Shown: positions 45,875 to 55,575, counted from the first letter of the stretch. The stretch: 64,000 nucleotides of DNA from Salegentibacter agarivorans (GCF_900113135.1 NZ_FOOH01000016.1:1-64000); one strand, 5' to 3'. Notes: generated from the letters alone by a model not told the origin. Made by a program: numbers and translations.

Positions 45875-45889
45875 TATAATTTATAAATA

Positions 45890-46267
45890 ATGGAGAACCC
45901 AGAGGAATACAAAAAGCTTACCCAGCCATTCAATTTGCTTGAAATAGATGCTGAGCATAAAACTATAACCCAGTTATACCAAGAGCTGAATTTTAGGGCG
46001 AGGGAAGAATACCTGGAGCATTGTTATAGAAGTAAAAAGAGTTATAACCGGGCTATGTTTACCCAAAGTATTTTCTATAAAAGATTTATTTTTCTCAAGG
46101 TGCATTTACGTGAACTGAGTTATTGGCTTTACGAGAACAGGGAATCTATGCCCGAGGAATTACTTAAAGCGATGAAAGCAGCACCAGATTATCATAATCC
46201 CTGGGGAGTGAATATTAGAAAAAATCTATTCAGGAACTTGAAAATTTCAGAAAGGAAAAAGAAGTGA
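45890..46267 (+). CDS. Unrecognised helical protein
   Basis: A 125-residue, mostly helical and basic protein (EEYLEHCYRSKKSYNRAMFTQ; SISER-type lysine-rich end). No family is recognised. It follows the 346-residue gene by 15 bases and is probably co-transcribed and functionally linked. Confidence 0.58.
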   Translation: MENPEEYKKLTQPFNLLEIDAEHKTITQLYQELNFRAREEYLEHCYRSKKSYNRAMFTQSIFYKRFIFLKVHLRELSYWLYENRESMPEELLKAMKAAPDYHNPWGVNIRKNLFRNLKISERKKK

Positions 46268-46698
46268 ATAATCTTGAGGATGAAGAACGAAATAACTCAG
46301 CTCTATACCAAATTGTGAGAAACTGCCTTCCTATAATTTTTAAGCTTGGTTGACAAATATAAGTAAGGTGACTTTAGGTGAGGATATGCATCCGCAGATT
46401 AAAGCTGAGTAATATTGAACCTCATTAATTAATACTGCAATGTTGAAGAAATTATGATAATTTATTAACATAAAATTATGCTTTGTGAGAGAAAACTTAT
46501 ATTTTTGGAAGGTCCTCAAAATAGAGGTTCTTCTTTTGCCCCCTACACGAAAGAACTTTCAGCAACTTAACCAACTAAATATGAGAAATTCATTTCCAGG
46601 GGAACCACCTGCCTTAAATTTTCAATATTCTTTTTTCAGAGCACAGAGTTAAATACTCGTTCACAGAAACAACTCTATAATTATTTAGAAATGCAGCT
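46268..46698 (+). other. Gene-free interval
   Basis: The only frame of note is a 29-codon one starting at GTG 46,264 across the previous stop. The sequence is AT-rich; it probably contains the promoter of the paralogue gene at 46,699. No repeats or hairpins of note were found. Confidence 0.55.
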
Positions 46699-47022
46699 AT
46701 GACCGAAGTTGATTTAAAAACTGAATTAGAAAACCTTTACTGCCCTATAACAGGGCAACGGGTACTAGATCCAGGACAGTTCAATCCATCCCCTGCAATG
46801 GTTTTTTTGTTTTTGCACTCTTACCGGCATTTTGAACATTTACAAGATGATATAAAGGAAAAATTCTCTGAAGAATTTGAAAACAAAGACAAACACGGAG
46901 AACTTTACCTGAAATTAACGGAAGAAGTGCTAAAGAATGAACCAAATCACCTCTGGTTCACCAGCGGTGGGCCGCCTTTTGGGTTTGTGAGTATGTGTTT
47001 TGATATGGGTCTCAAAACCTAA
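46699..47022 (+). CDS. Unrecognised protein, paralogue of the one at 44,310
   Basis: A 107-residue protein (ENLYCPITGQRVLDPGQF at the start, FGFVSMCFDMGLK at the end) with clear but diverged resemblance to the gene at 44,310; the middle parts align as FEHLQDDIKEKFSEEF with FEYCSGKLKEKFPLHF. Cysteines of YCP and CFD are conserved. Function unknown. Confidence 0.62.
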   Translation: MTEVDLKTELENLYCPITGQRVLDPGQFNPSPAMVFLFLHSYRHFEHLQDDIKEKFSEEFENKDKHGELYLKLTEEVLKNEPNHLWFTSGGPPFGFVSMCFDMGLKT

Positions 47023-47379
47023 AAAACCATTTAATACTTACTAATTTAACACTTTTTTTGATTATCAATTTTAAAAAAGCTATGTTTGAAATATCAGAAA
47101 TTTCTATCTTTTGCCCTACCAGAAGACGGACCAAACTAATCTGCCTTCATGGGATCTTCTGTTTTAAATAAAGTCAATAGAGTATTAAAAACTATTGCAT
47201 ATCATATAGCCTTAGTCTGTCTTTATACCATTTCCTACCGGAAAAAAAAATCCAAAAAGTTACACATAGGAGCTAAAAATTCGAAGAACGGGTTTCTCAA
47301 ATTGTCGATCACTCTAACCAACCCATATAGAAGAATTACTCCCCAATTAATTTCAATTAACCTTAACCAATAAATTATT
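47023..47379 (+). other. Gene-free interval before the TerB-like gene
   Basis: A 74-codon frame at 47,149-47,373 ends just before the next gene; its basic, low-complexity composition and lack of relatives make it doubtful. Otherwise nothing was found. The promoter of the TerB-like operon should be here. Confidence 0.5.
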
Positions 47380-47781
47380 ATGGAAAAAACCAGTATTCCC
47401 TTACAATTGAAAAGCCATTTTTTAAGACTATATCAAATAGCCTTATCTGACGAAAATTTTAACCATATGGAAATGCAACTTTTATATCATTTTGCAGAAG
47501 AAAGAGGCATTCCAAAAAGTGAGCTTGATTCTATTTTAACTGGAGCAATTGGTGAAGTAACAATTCCAGATAGCATTGAAGAAAGAATTGAATACTTATA
47601 TGATTTTGCACAAATGATATGGGCTGATGAGAAAATTACAGAAGATGAAATGACAGCCTTTAAAAAGTATTGCAAAAAATTTGAGTTCCTTGATGAAAAT
47701 GTAGAAGAATTAACAACTTACCTACTCGAAAAAGCCAAGCAGGGAACTCCCAAATCGCAAATTTTACAGGAACTTAATTAA
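47380..47781 (+). CDS. TerB/DjlA-N-like protein
   Basis: The 133-residue protein has two helical halves with the TerB pattern: RLYQIALSDENFNHMEMQLL with HFAEERGI, and DFAQMIWADEKITEDEMTAF with KKYCKKF, each with acidic positions able to bind metal. TerB-like proteins occur in tellurite-resistance and other membrane-linked stress or anti-phage modules. It starts a tight run of four genes (gap of 9 bases to the next), which suggests a common function. Confidence 0.75.
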   Translation: MEKTSIPLQLKSHFLRLYQIALSDENFNHMEMQLLYHFAEERGIPKSELDSILTGAIGEVTIPDSIEERIEYLYDFAQMIWADEKITEDEMTAFKKYCKKFEFLDENVEELTTYLLEKAKQGTPKSQILQELN

Positions 47782-47790
47782 TTTGACCCA

Positions 47791-49050
47791 ATGACTAACC
47801 TAAAAAATCTCACCGTTTTAAAGAATACCAAGCAATCATCGGAACCTTCTTCCAAAGGCTCTAACGATTACATGTCCTACCATAATCAAGGATTTGGAGC
47901 ATCTAAAGGAGCCCAGGGAAACATCAATAACCTAAAAGCTTCATTAAATGCCCTATTTCAGTCCTATGAGAGAAAATGCAAGGAAGGCGAAGAGGAGCAG
48001 GTAAAATTAAAACAGCCTTATCTAACTGAAAAAAAAGGTAAAACCACGGCTCTAAATACTAAATACGAAGATCTAGGAAAACTTGAAGGGCAGGAAGAGG
48101 TTCTAGAAGAGCGAATTGAAAAATTAAAACAGGATAAAATTGATGTTAAAAGAGACCCTGAAAAATATGGCGTAGAAGTAGATTCCAAGGCAAGTGCAAA
48201 ATTCTGGATAGGTCTTGCTTTGATCATCCCGCTTACCCTCTATATTTTTATATTTTATATTTCCACTTCCTTTTCAGGGTTTTTCAGAACATTCGACCCG
48301 TCGACAGATTTGTTTGGAGGAATGTTCTACCCAAAAGCACTCACCGAAGCTTGGGAAGCAGGAATACTTGAATTTGGATTCGTTATTTTCATTCCATTCG
48401 TATTTTTTGGATTAGGATACCTAATTCACATGTTTCAACAGAAAAACGGATTTTTAAATTATTTTAAAATAGGAATGTTGTTCGTTGTGACCTTTTTATT
48501 CGATGCTATCCTGGCCTACTTAATAGAAGAAAAACTCTACGATCTAAATAAGTCATTAACTGATCCACCTTTTTCTGTATCTTATGCCCTTGAAAGTCCA
48601 GGTTTCTGGGTAATCATCTTTGCAGGATTTATTTCTTACATCATATGGGGATTAGTCTTTGATTTCATCATGCATGAACATTCTGATAGGGACAAGATTA
48701 AGAAGCAAATTGCCGCCTTTAACAAAGAAATAAAAAACCTTAAGGAGAAAATAGAAAAAATAAAAATCCAAATTGAAGTTGTAAAAGAGGATATTAAAAA
48801 CCTGGAAGTACGAATCAGCGAACTAGATTCGATAATTGAAGGTTTCATTTTTCCTATTAAAGATTATAAATATTTAGCTTCTAAATACCTCGAAGGATGG
48901 ATGTATTATATATCCTCTGAATTACCATTAGGTAAAAGCCAAAAAGACAAACTTTTGGAAGAATGCCATTTAGCGTATGACAAACACCTTCAGGAAAACG
49001 ATCTTGACGGATTTACCAGCCAAAACCAAATATTTAAAAAATCATCATGA
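47791..49050 (+). CDS. Coiled-coil membrane protein
   Basis: A 419-residue protein with a coiled coil at about 55-125, four hydrophobic segments (about 135-155, 192-210, 224-244, 270-293) and a second coiled coil at about 295-352 (HSDRDKIKKQIAAFNKEIKN, IEVVKEDIKNLEVRISELD). No family recognised. The layout of membrane segments between two coils suggests a signalling or pore-type device. Its last 4 bases overlap the vWA-like lipoprotein gene. Confidence 0.72.
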   Translation: MTNLKNLTVLKNTKQSSEPSSKGSNDYMSYHNQGFGASKGAQGNINNLKASLNALFQSYERKCKEGEEEQVKLKQPYLTEKKGKTTALNTKYEDLGKLEGQEEVLEERIEKLKQDKIDVKRDPEKYGVEVDSKASAKFWIGLALIIPLTLYIFIFYISTSFSGFFRTFDPSTDLFGGMFYPKALTEAWEAGILEFGFVIFIPFVFFGLGYLIHMFQQKNGFLNYFKIGMLFVVTFLFDAILAYLIEEKLYDLNKSLTDPPFSVSYALESPGFWVIIFAGFISYIIWGLVFDFIMHEHSDRDKIKKQIAAFNKEIKNLKEKIEKIKIQIEVVKEDIKNLEVRISELDSIIEGFIFPIKDYKYLASKYLEGWMYYISSELPLGKSQKDKLLEECHLAYDKHLQENDLDGFTSQNQIFKKSS

Positions 49051-49991
49051 GAAAAATGAGAAATTTTAATCAACTTATCATAGCTCTGGCCATAATTGTT
49101 TTTTCCAGCTGCAAGAATGATAATCAAACTAAAAGTACAGAAGAGGTTGCCAGTGCAGCCGTAAACAATTCAAGTCCAGATTGTCCTGCTTACCTGGCAA
49201 AGGAAAAGCAAAACAATTTAAATATAAGTGTTTTACTCGACCTATCAGATAGGATCGAAGCTCATAAAACCATTTCGAAAGATACAGCCTACTTAAAAAG
49301 CCTGGCAGGGGCATTCCTTCAACATATCAATGGTAAGAAATCAATCTTGCTTGAAGACCGTATGCAACTCTTTTTCAACCCGGAACCTTCCAGCAGCAAG
49401 ATCAATGAAATTGCGGACAGATTAAATATCGTTTTTACTAAAGATGCGTCAGTTAATCTCATTGATGAAACTAAAGATTTATATAGTGAAGAACCCATTA
49501 AACTTTATGAATTGGCTCAGGCAGATGCCAATGGCGAAAAAAGTAATTACCCGGGTTCAGATATCTGGCGATTTTTCAAGGACAACGTTCGCGATTATAG
49601 TGTAGATGACTGCCATAGAAATATCCTTGTGATTTTAACCGATGGATATATGTATTATGACAAAACCCAGATGACAGAAGGTAATCGCACTTCATATCTT
49701 ACCCCTAACAGTCTTGCCAGGCTTAAATTGAGAAAAAGTTCCTGGAAAGCCGAAATGGAAGAAAAAGATCTAGGCTTTATTCCTGCAAACCAAAACCTTG
49801 AAGATCTGGAAGTATTGGTACTAGGTATCAACTCTTTAAATGATGAGAACCCTTATGCGCCAGATATTATCGAAGCATACTGGAGCAAATGGTTCGAAGA
49901 AATGGGAATCTCAAAAGACCGATACAAAATAAAACAGGCCGTAATCCCATCTAACATGGAAAAGGTTATTTCTGATTTTATCTTAGGCTAA
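49047..49991 (+). CDS. vWA-like lipoprotein
   Basis: The 314-residue product has a lipoprotein signal (IVFSSC, cysteine 22) and a von Willebrand A-like domain starting LNISVLLDLSDRI (D65-x-S67 as a MIDAS-type motif, diverged) with NILVILTDGYMYY near residue 192. The chain fits a Rossmann-type vWA fold. The start overlaps the membrane protein gene by 4 bases, so translation is coupled. It probably forms an envelope complex with its neighbours. Confidence 0.75.
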   Translation: MRKMRNFNQLIIALAIIVFSSCKNDNQTKSTEEVASAAVNNSSPDCPAYLAKEKQNNLNISVLLDLSDRIEAHKTISKDTAYLKSLAGAFLQHINGKKSILLEDRMQLFFNPEPSSSKINEIADRLNIVFTKDASVNLIDETKDLYSEEPIKLYELAQADANGEKSNYPGSDIWRFFKDNVRDYSVDDCHRNILVILTDGYMYYDKTQMTEGNRTSYLTPNSLARLKLRKSSWKAEMEEKDLGFIPANQNLEDLEVLVLGINSLNDENPYAPDIIEAYWSKWFEEMGISKDRYKIKQAVIPSNMEKVISDFILG

Positions 49992-49997
49992 AATGTA

Positions 49998-50696
49998 ATG
50001 CTTATAAAATTGAATCAATCAAAATTCTGCATATTTCTAATTCTGATTCCTTTAATAATATCAGCTCAATCATTTCCGGATTCCGGAGATGACGTTGGTA
50101 GTCTTATTCCCGATGGCTACAAATTAAAGGATGTGGTCTTTGGCGATTTAAATGCGAACTCAAAGGATGATCTGGTAATTGTAATTAGGAATAATAGCAC
50201 CAGGAAAAAGTCAGTTGCGATATATCTTCACGATGATTCAGAATGGAAGTTAGAAACTGAATCTGCAGATTTCTTTTATTTAGAGCAAGCTGATATTTTT
50301 GTACCGGAAACCACTAAATATGAAGATTTCAATGACAGGGTAAGATATGAAGAGTATGTTAATTTGAAAATTGAAAACGCTGTGATTTCCATATATACGG
50401 GCGATGGATATGGTAATTGGATTGAAACAAAATTTAGAAAAAATAAACATGTCCGATACACCCTGATAGGTTTAACCGTAGGCAGCTATCATAGAAATAA
50501 ACAAACAGAGACAAGCATCAATTATCTCACAAAGAAAGCGCAGATAAAAACTGAGTTGATTGGGGAAGGCCTTGAAGGGAATACAGACACCTGGTATAAA
50601 ACTGAATACTCAGATCCGCCTTATTTTGAGGAATTTTCAATTGGAAAAATTTTGGATGATTGGAAATCCTATGAGTATGAAAAAATCAGTTTTTAG
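49998..50696 (+). CDS. Secreted FG-GAP/VCBS-like protein
   Basis: The 232-residue product has a signal peptide ending at ISAQ (about 23) and an early DVVFGDLNANSKDDLVIVIR segment that resembles an FG-GAP/VCBS calcium-binding repeat, followed by strands. The rest is unrecognised. It is 6 bases after the vWA-like gene and is the last of the four-gene run. Confidence 0.62.
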   Translation: MLIKLNQSKFCIFLILIPLIISAQSFPDSGDDVGSLIPDGYKLKDVVFGDLNANSKDDLVIVIRNNSTRKKSVAIYLHDDSEWKLETESADFFYLEQADIFVPETTKYEDFNDRVRYEEYVNLKIENAVISIYTGDGYGNWIETKFRKNKHVRYTLIGLTVGSYHRNKQTETSINYLTKKAQIKTELIGEGLEGNTDTWYKTEYSDPPYFEEFSIGKILDDWKSYEYEKISF

Positions 50697-50738
50697 TTAG
50701 CAATTCTCCTTCCTCTCAATTATAAACCTGAATGTAAA

Positions 50739-51545
50739 ATGAATAAAAGCATCAAGAATTTTTTAAAGACCATCAGCGCCGGCTCCAGACATTCAGGAAA
50801 AAGCAAAACAAAAAAGAGCAACGGGAAAAGAAGGTCTTCAAAAAGACTGAGTCCTATTACCAAGGAGAAAATTTTGGAAGACATACAAGAGGCTATAAAG
50901 AAAAATGGCTGTAAAAGTATTACGGTAGGTGGTTTTTTCAGGGCTTTTGGTTATAAAAGAAGAGGGACTAAAAATACCGAAGAAATAATTCAGTTTTTGA
51001 ATAAAAACAAACTTCATTCCTATCCTCCACTAACTAAACAGCTCACCTGGAATTCTAAAATCGAAATCTATAGTTTCCCAGTGAAATCCAATGGAGTTTT
51101 TACAAAGAATGAAAAGAAACTTCAGAAATTATTAGATGAAAAAGGTCACTTACAGAAACTAAGCCTTTACAACGTTATTCCTGAACACAGCCCGGACCGA
51201 ACCCGGGACCGAATGGATTTTTTTGCCAGGGATAACGGGCGAAATGTTGTAGTAGAGGTGAAATTAAAAGGAGGTGGAAAAAAAGCAGTAGAACAGGTTT
51301 TAAGGTACGCTGGAATGTTGAAGCAAGAGGATCCTAAAACAGAGATCAGGAAAATACTTATAACCGGTATTCAGGACCAGCATACTGCTAAGGCAATCCA
51401 CGGTATGACCAATTTTGAAAGAGATGGTTTTGAGTGGTACTTGTACTCCTATAATAAAGAAACCGAAGAAATAGATTTTGAAAAAGTGAATTACAGCAGT
51501 TTATTCTCGGTATTCAGCAGCAACAACGGAAACGACATTATTTGA
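50739..51545 (+). CDS. NucS-like PD-(D/E)XK nuclease
   Basis: The 268-residue protein has a lysine-rich N-terminus (residues 1-40), a small helical region resembling a winged helix around 45-95, and a C-terminal nuclease domain with RMDFFAR (D160), VVVEVKLKGG (E173-x-K175) and EQVLRYAG (Q186, Y190), the pattern of NucS/DUF91-like nucleases. It lies between the TerB-like run and the type I restriction operon. DNA cleavage is likely; the target is unknown. Confidence 0.82.
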   Translation: MNKSIKNFLKTISAGSRHSGKSKTKKSNGKRRSSKRLSPITKEKILEDIQEAIKKNGCKSITVGGFFRAFGYKRRGTKNTEEIIQFLNKNKLHSYPPLTKQLTWNSKIEIYSFPVKSNGVFTKNEKKLQKLLDEKGHLQKLSLYNVIPEHSPDRTRDRMDFFARDNGRNVVVEVKLKGGGKKAVEQVLRYAGMLKQEDPKTEIRKILITGIQDQHTAKAIHGMTNFERDGFEWYLYSYNKETEEIDFEKVNYSSLFSVFSSNNGNDII

Positions 51546-51594
51546 CGTCCTCTCGTCTTATCATTGAACTTCTATAAAATCAAAAAAGAAAAAA

Positions 51595-53118
51595 ATGAGT
51601 TTAAAAACCTGGCTTAGAGATTTAATTGGTTTGGATACCATAGAAAAAAATGTGTTGGATTCACAAAAAAGAATCCTGGATCAATATACTTCAATTACTT
51701 CTGAAATTGAAAAGTTAAAAGATCAATCTACCGAAAATAAAATAAGGTACCTTCAACCCTCTAAAGAGGAAGCAGGCGAAATAAAAAATTCAGAAAATCC
51801 CCAATTGCCACTAGCTAGAAGTTTTTCTATCGATAATAAAAAAAAGGATACAGCAGTCACCTTTACTTTAAAGGAAAATGATCTGGTGGCAAGTGACTGG
51901 CTGGAGTTAAATACCACAGCCGGGCAAAAAAGCAATTGGAGCAACATTCTTTCTTCGGCTGCCGGTTTAGGTGGCCTGACAGGCGCTACAATTCAATCCT
52001 CTAGTGGATTATATACTACTACGGCAACTGCTTCACAATTATCGGCATTAAAAGATGGTGTGGGAACAGCAGTTAGAGTAGAAGGAAAAATAGTGGAACA
52101 TATACCTTTTCATTCCGCGGGGCCTTCAGCATTCACTCCCCTAATTGTTTTTCAAATGGCTTCCATGGTCACAGGCCAGTATTATTTTAATAATCTTTCA
52201 GACCAGTTAAATAAGGTTCTTGATAAACTGAGTAGTCTGGAACGTCTGCATCATATTGAACGTGAATCAAAATTGAAATATGCCTTTTCTTCATTAAAAA
52301 AGTATGCTGACAGAAGATATTTTGTTCTGGAGGATTTTGTCCATCTGGATCATATCTCCTATGATCTCAAGACCATTCGCGAAGAGTATGTGATTAGCAG
52401 TATCGAAAAGATGCAGGAAATAAACAAACTGGTCTCGGCTGTTAGTTCCAATAAAGAAAACGATGAAATTATTTTAGCGGAAGAAGCCAATTTTTTAGAA
52501 AAGGGAAAACATCTTTTTAATAAAGGAATGTCTGGTATTAAAAATTCTAAGGCAGTTAACGTATTGCACTCTGGTCTGGACGGTGCAGGTAACCTTTTGC
52601 GTAGCAGCCAAACCAAGGTAGAAACTATCAATCAGAAAATAGAGGAATTAGGGCTTCTATATGCCCTGAAACTTGCTATTACTGCTGAAGAGTTATACCA
52701 AATGACCCAGCTCATTAAATTAAAAATGAATATGTCTGTAACTAATATGGATGAAGACCGAATAGGGAAAATAGAGGAGCTGAAAGCTGAAATTGAAAAC
52801 TTCAAAAGAAAAAACCTTATTCACAAATCTTTGAAGGATGCAGTGTTGGAGTTTAACCAGAAATTAGACAATCGGTATACCGAATTGAAGCAACAATCCA
52901 TTCTGGCTAAATCAGATATAGACTCTTTAATAAATAATAGTAAAAACTCCTTCGATTCATTTTTTGAAATTTGTGATTCCAGTTACCAAAACCTGGAAAC
53001 CATGAATTCTCAGATTCTTACCGGCTTCAAGGCTGAAAATGAAATTCTGCTTGATAACAGGGGTACAGAACCAAAGTTGTTTATTAAAAAGCCTGTTTCT
53101 GCTAAGGGGACAGCTTAA
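51595..53118 (+). CDS. Unrecognised 507-residue protein with coiled coils
   Basis: The N-terminal 60 residues are helical (KNVLDSQKRILDQYTSITSE), then a glycine/alanine-rich stretch around residues 118-152 (SSAAGLGGLTGATIQSSSG) that could touch a membrane, and a long helical C-terminal part (LNKVLDKLSSLERLHHIERE onward). No family is recognised. It lies 49 bases downstream of the NucS-like gene and 49 bases before hsdM on the same strand and may be co-expressed with either. Confidence 0.6.
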   Translation: MSLKTWLRDLIGLDTIEKNVLDSQKRILDQYTSITSEIEKLKDQSTENKIRYLQPSKEEAGEIKNSENPQLPLARSFSIDNKKKDTAVTFTLKENDLVASDWLELNTTAGQKSNWSNILSSAAGLGGLTGATIQSSSGLYTTTATASQLSALKDGVGTAVRVEGKIVEHIPFHSAGPSAFTPLIVFQMASMVTGQYYFNNLSDQLNKVLDKLSSLERLHHIERESKLKYAFSSLKKYADRRYFVLEDFVHLDHISYDLKTIREEYVISSIEKMQEINKLVSAVSSNKENDEIILAEEANFLEKGKHLFNKGMSGIKNSKAVNVLHSGLDGAGNLLRSSQTKVETINQKIEELGLLYALKLAITAEELYQMTQLIKLKMNMSVTNMDEDRIGKIEELKAEIENFKRKNLIHKSLKDAVLEFNQKLDNRYTELKQQSILAKSDIDSLINNSKNSFDSFFEICDSSYQNLETMNSQILTGFKAENEILLDNRGTEPKLFIKKPVSAKGTA

Positions 53119-53166
53119 AAAAATTTAAATTTGAAGCATATCTAAGACAAAACAAATCACCCGTAA

Positions 53167-55575
53167 ATGGCAATTAAAAAATCAGAATTATACAGCTCCC
53201 TTTGGGCGAGTTGCGATGAACTAAGAGGCGGCATGGATGCAAGCCAATACAAAGATTATGTATTGGTAATGTTGTTCGTCAAATACATTAGTGATAAATG
53301 GGCAGGGCAATTGTATGCCCCTATTACCATACCCTCGGGCGCAAGCTTTAAAGATATGGTAGCTCTCAAAGGTAAATCAGACATTGGTGACCAGATCAAC
53401 AAGAAAATTATTGCGCCATTAAAAGAGGCAAATAATCTTTCTGATATGCCCGATTTTAATGATGTATCAAAACTGGGCGATGGTAAAGAAATGGTCGACC
53501 GTCTTACCAATCTGATTGCGATTTTTGAAAAACCGGAACTCGATTTCAGTAAAAACAGGGCTGAAGGTGATGATATATTAGGGGATGCTTATGAATACTT
53601 GATGCGCCATTTCGCTACGGAAAGCGGAAAGAGCAAAGGCCAGTTCTATACTCCTGCTGAAGTAAGTCGTATTATGGCGATGATTATAGGGATTTCAGAT
53701 GCGCAGACCAGTGCCAACACCACTGTATATGATCCTACCTGTGGTTCGGGATCTCTTCTTTTGAGAATAGGTTCTGCCGCTAATACACAGGTAACGCTTT
53801 ACGGACAGGAGAAAGATTCAGCGACTGCCAACCTGGCCCGAATGAATATGATCCTGCACGATTATCCCACAGCGGAAATCAAACAGGGAAATACCTTATC
53901 CAAACCACTATTTGAAGAAAACAACAACCTCAAACAGTTTGATTTTGTAGTAGCAAATCCACCTTTTAGTGATAAACGCTGGAGTAATGGTTTATCGCTT
54001 CCCGATGATGGAAGCTACAACCGCTTTGAAGGCTTCGGAATTCCACCTTCCAAAAATGGTGATTTTGCTTACCTCCTACACATCCTTCGGTCGCTAAAAC
54101 GCCAGGGTAAAGGAGCGGTCATCCTTCCACATGGAGTGCTGTTCAGAGGAAATGCTGAGGCTGAGATAAGGAAAAATCTTATCCAACGCGGGTATATTAA
54201 AGGAATCATCGGTTTGCCGGCCAACTTATTTTATGGTACCGGCATACCCGCCTGTATTATTTTGCTCGATAAGGAAAACGCCGGTAACCGAAAAGCTGTT
54301 TTTATGATTGACGCCAGTAAAGGTTTTATAAAAGACGGGAATAAGAACCGACTTAGGGAGCAAGATATTCGCAGAATTACCGATGTATTCAACCAGGAAA
54401 CCGTAATAGAGGGTTACAGCAAAATGGTCTCTGTGGCGGCCATTGAAGAAAATGAATTCAATCTCAACATACCACGTTATATAGATGCGCAGGATAAAGA
54501 AGATATCCAGGACATAGATGCTCACCTTAATGGCGGTATTCCCAATAAGGATATTGAAGCCCTGGAAAAGTACTGGAAGGTGTATCCCAACCTAAAGGCT
54601 GATTTATTTGAGGAATTTCGCACGGGCTATTCCCGACTGAAAATTGAAAACGACCGGGTAAACAACAGCATTTATAGCCACCGGGAGTTTGAAGCTTTTA
54701 TAAAAGAAATGAATAACCTTTACACCGGTTGGGCGAAAGACACCGAAACCTATCTAAAAGCTTTAGATAAAGATTGTCACCCAAAAGAAGCCATAAATGA
54801 TATTTCTGAAAACTTGTTAGAAACCTACCGGGAGAAGCCACTTATAAATAATTACGATGTGTATCAACATCTTCTTAGCTATTGGCACGAGGTAATGCAG
54901 GACGATATTTACATCATTTCCTATGACGGCTGGAAAGCCGAAACTTATCGCATCCTGATAGAAAACAAACAGAAGAAGATGGTAGATAAAGGCTGGGCCT
55001 GCGATTTGATCCCCAAAGAACTGGTGATCAACAGGTATTTTTCTGAAGAACAAGAGGAAATATCCCAACTAGAAAATACTAAGGAGACTCTCTCTGCTCA
55101 AATAACCGAACTGGAAGAAGAGCACAGTGGTGAAGACGGACTGTTTGCTGAACTTGACAAAGTCAATAAAGGCAATGCTAACAAGCGCATCAAAGAAATT
55201 CAGAAAGAAAAGGATACTGAACTGGAGGAGGAATTAAACGCTCTGAAGAAATACGTTAAACTGCATACGCAATTATCAGCTGCCAACAAGGAGATCAAAC
55301 AAAAAGAAAAGCAACTGGACGATGCTCTTTTTACCAAATATCCCCAGTTAAATGAAGACGAGATCAAAGAACTGGTAGTGAATGACAAATGGCTTAGTAC
55401 TATTAAAAATGCCCTGAGCGGCGAGATAGACCAGATTAGCCAGCGCCTTACCAACCGCATTAAAGAACTGGCAGACCGTTATGACACTCCATTACCAGCT
55501 ATAAACACTGAAGTAGAAGGACTTGAAACCAGCGTAAACGCTCATCTGGAAAAAATGGGATTTGTATGGAACTAA
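53167..55575 (+). CDS. hsdM: Type I restriction-modification methyltransferase subunit HsdM
   Basis: The 802-residue protein has the HsdM N-terminal helical domain, EGDDILGDAYEYL, GQFYTPAEV, SAM motif DPTCGSGSL (residues 189-197) and catalytic NPPF (264-267), showing an N6-adenine methyltransferase. After about residue 480 it has a 320-residue extension with coiled coils (SEEQEEISQLENTKETLSAQ), so it is longer than the usual ~500 residues. It overlaps hsdS by 10 bases. With HsdS it methylates host DNA and with HsdR forms the restriction complex. Confidence 0.96.
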   Translation: MAIKKSELYSSLWASCDELRGGMDASQYKDYVLVMLFVKYISDKWAGQLYAPITIPSGASFKDMVALKGKSDIGDQINKKIIAPLKEANNLSDMPDFNDVSKLGDGKEMVDRLTNLIAIFEKPELDFSKNRAEGDDILGDAYEYLMRHFATESGKSKGQFYTPAEVSRIMAMIIGISDAQTSANTTVYDPTCGSGSLLLRIGSAANTQVTLYGQEKDSATANLARMNMILHDYPTAEIKQGNTLSKPLFEENNNLKQFDFVVANPPFSDKRWSNGLSLPDDGSYNRFEGFGIPPSKNGDFAYLLHILRSLKRQGKGAVILPHGVLFRGNAEAEIRKNLIQRGYIKGIIGLPANLFYGTGIPACIILLDKENAGNRKAVFMIDASKGFIKDGNKNRLREQDIRRITDVFNQETVIEGYSKMVSVAAIEENEFNLNIPRYIDAQDKEDIQDIDAHLNGGIPNKDIEALEKYWKVYPNLKADLFEEFRTGYSRLKIENDRVNNSIYSHREFEAFIKEMNNLYTGWAKDTETYLKALDKDCHPKEAINDISENLLETYREKPLINNYDVYQHLLSYWHEVMQDDIYIISYDGWKAETYRILIENKQKKMVDKGWACDLIPKELVINRYFSEEQEEISQLENTKETLSAQITELEEEHSGEDGLFAELDKVNKGNANKRIKEIQKEKDTELEEELNALKKYVKLHTQLSAANKEIKQKEKQLDDALFTKYPQLNEDEIKELVVNDKWLSTIKNALSGEIDQISQRLTNRIKELADRYDTPLPAINTEVEGLETSVNAHLEKMGFVWN

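Noticed and set aside
47149-47373. A 74-codon frame before the TerB-like gene
   Set aside because: Low-complexity basic peptide without recognisable domain or relatives; it cannot be supported as a gene from sequence alone.
47380-49991. A classical tellurite-resistance (ter) operon
   Set aside because: Only a TerB-like and a vWA-like protein are present; TerC, TerD and TerE types are missing, so the label would be misleading.
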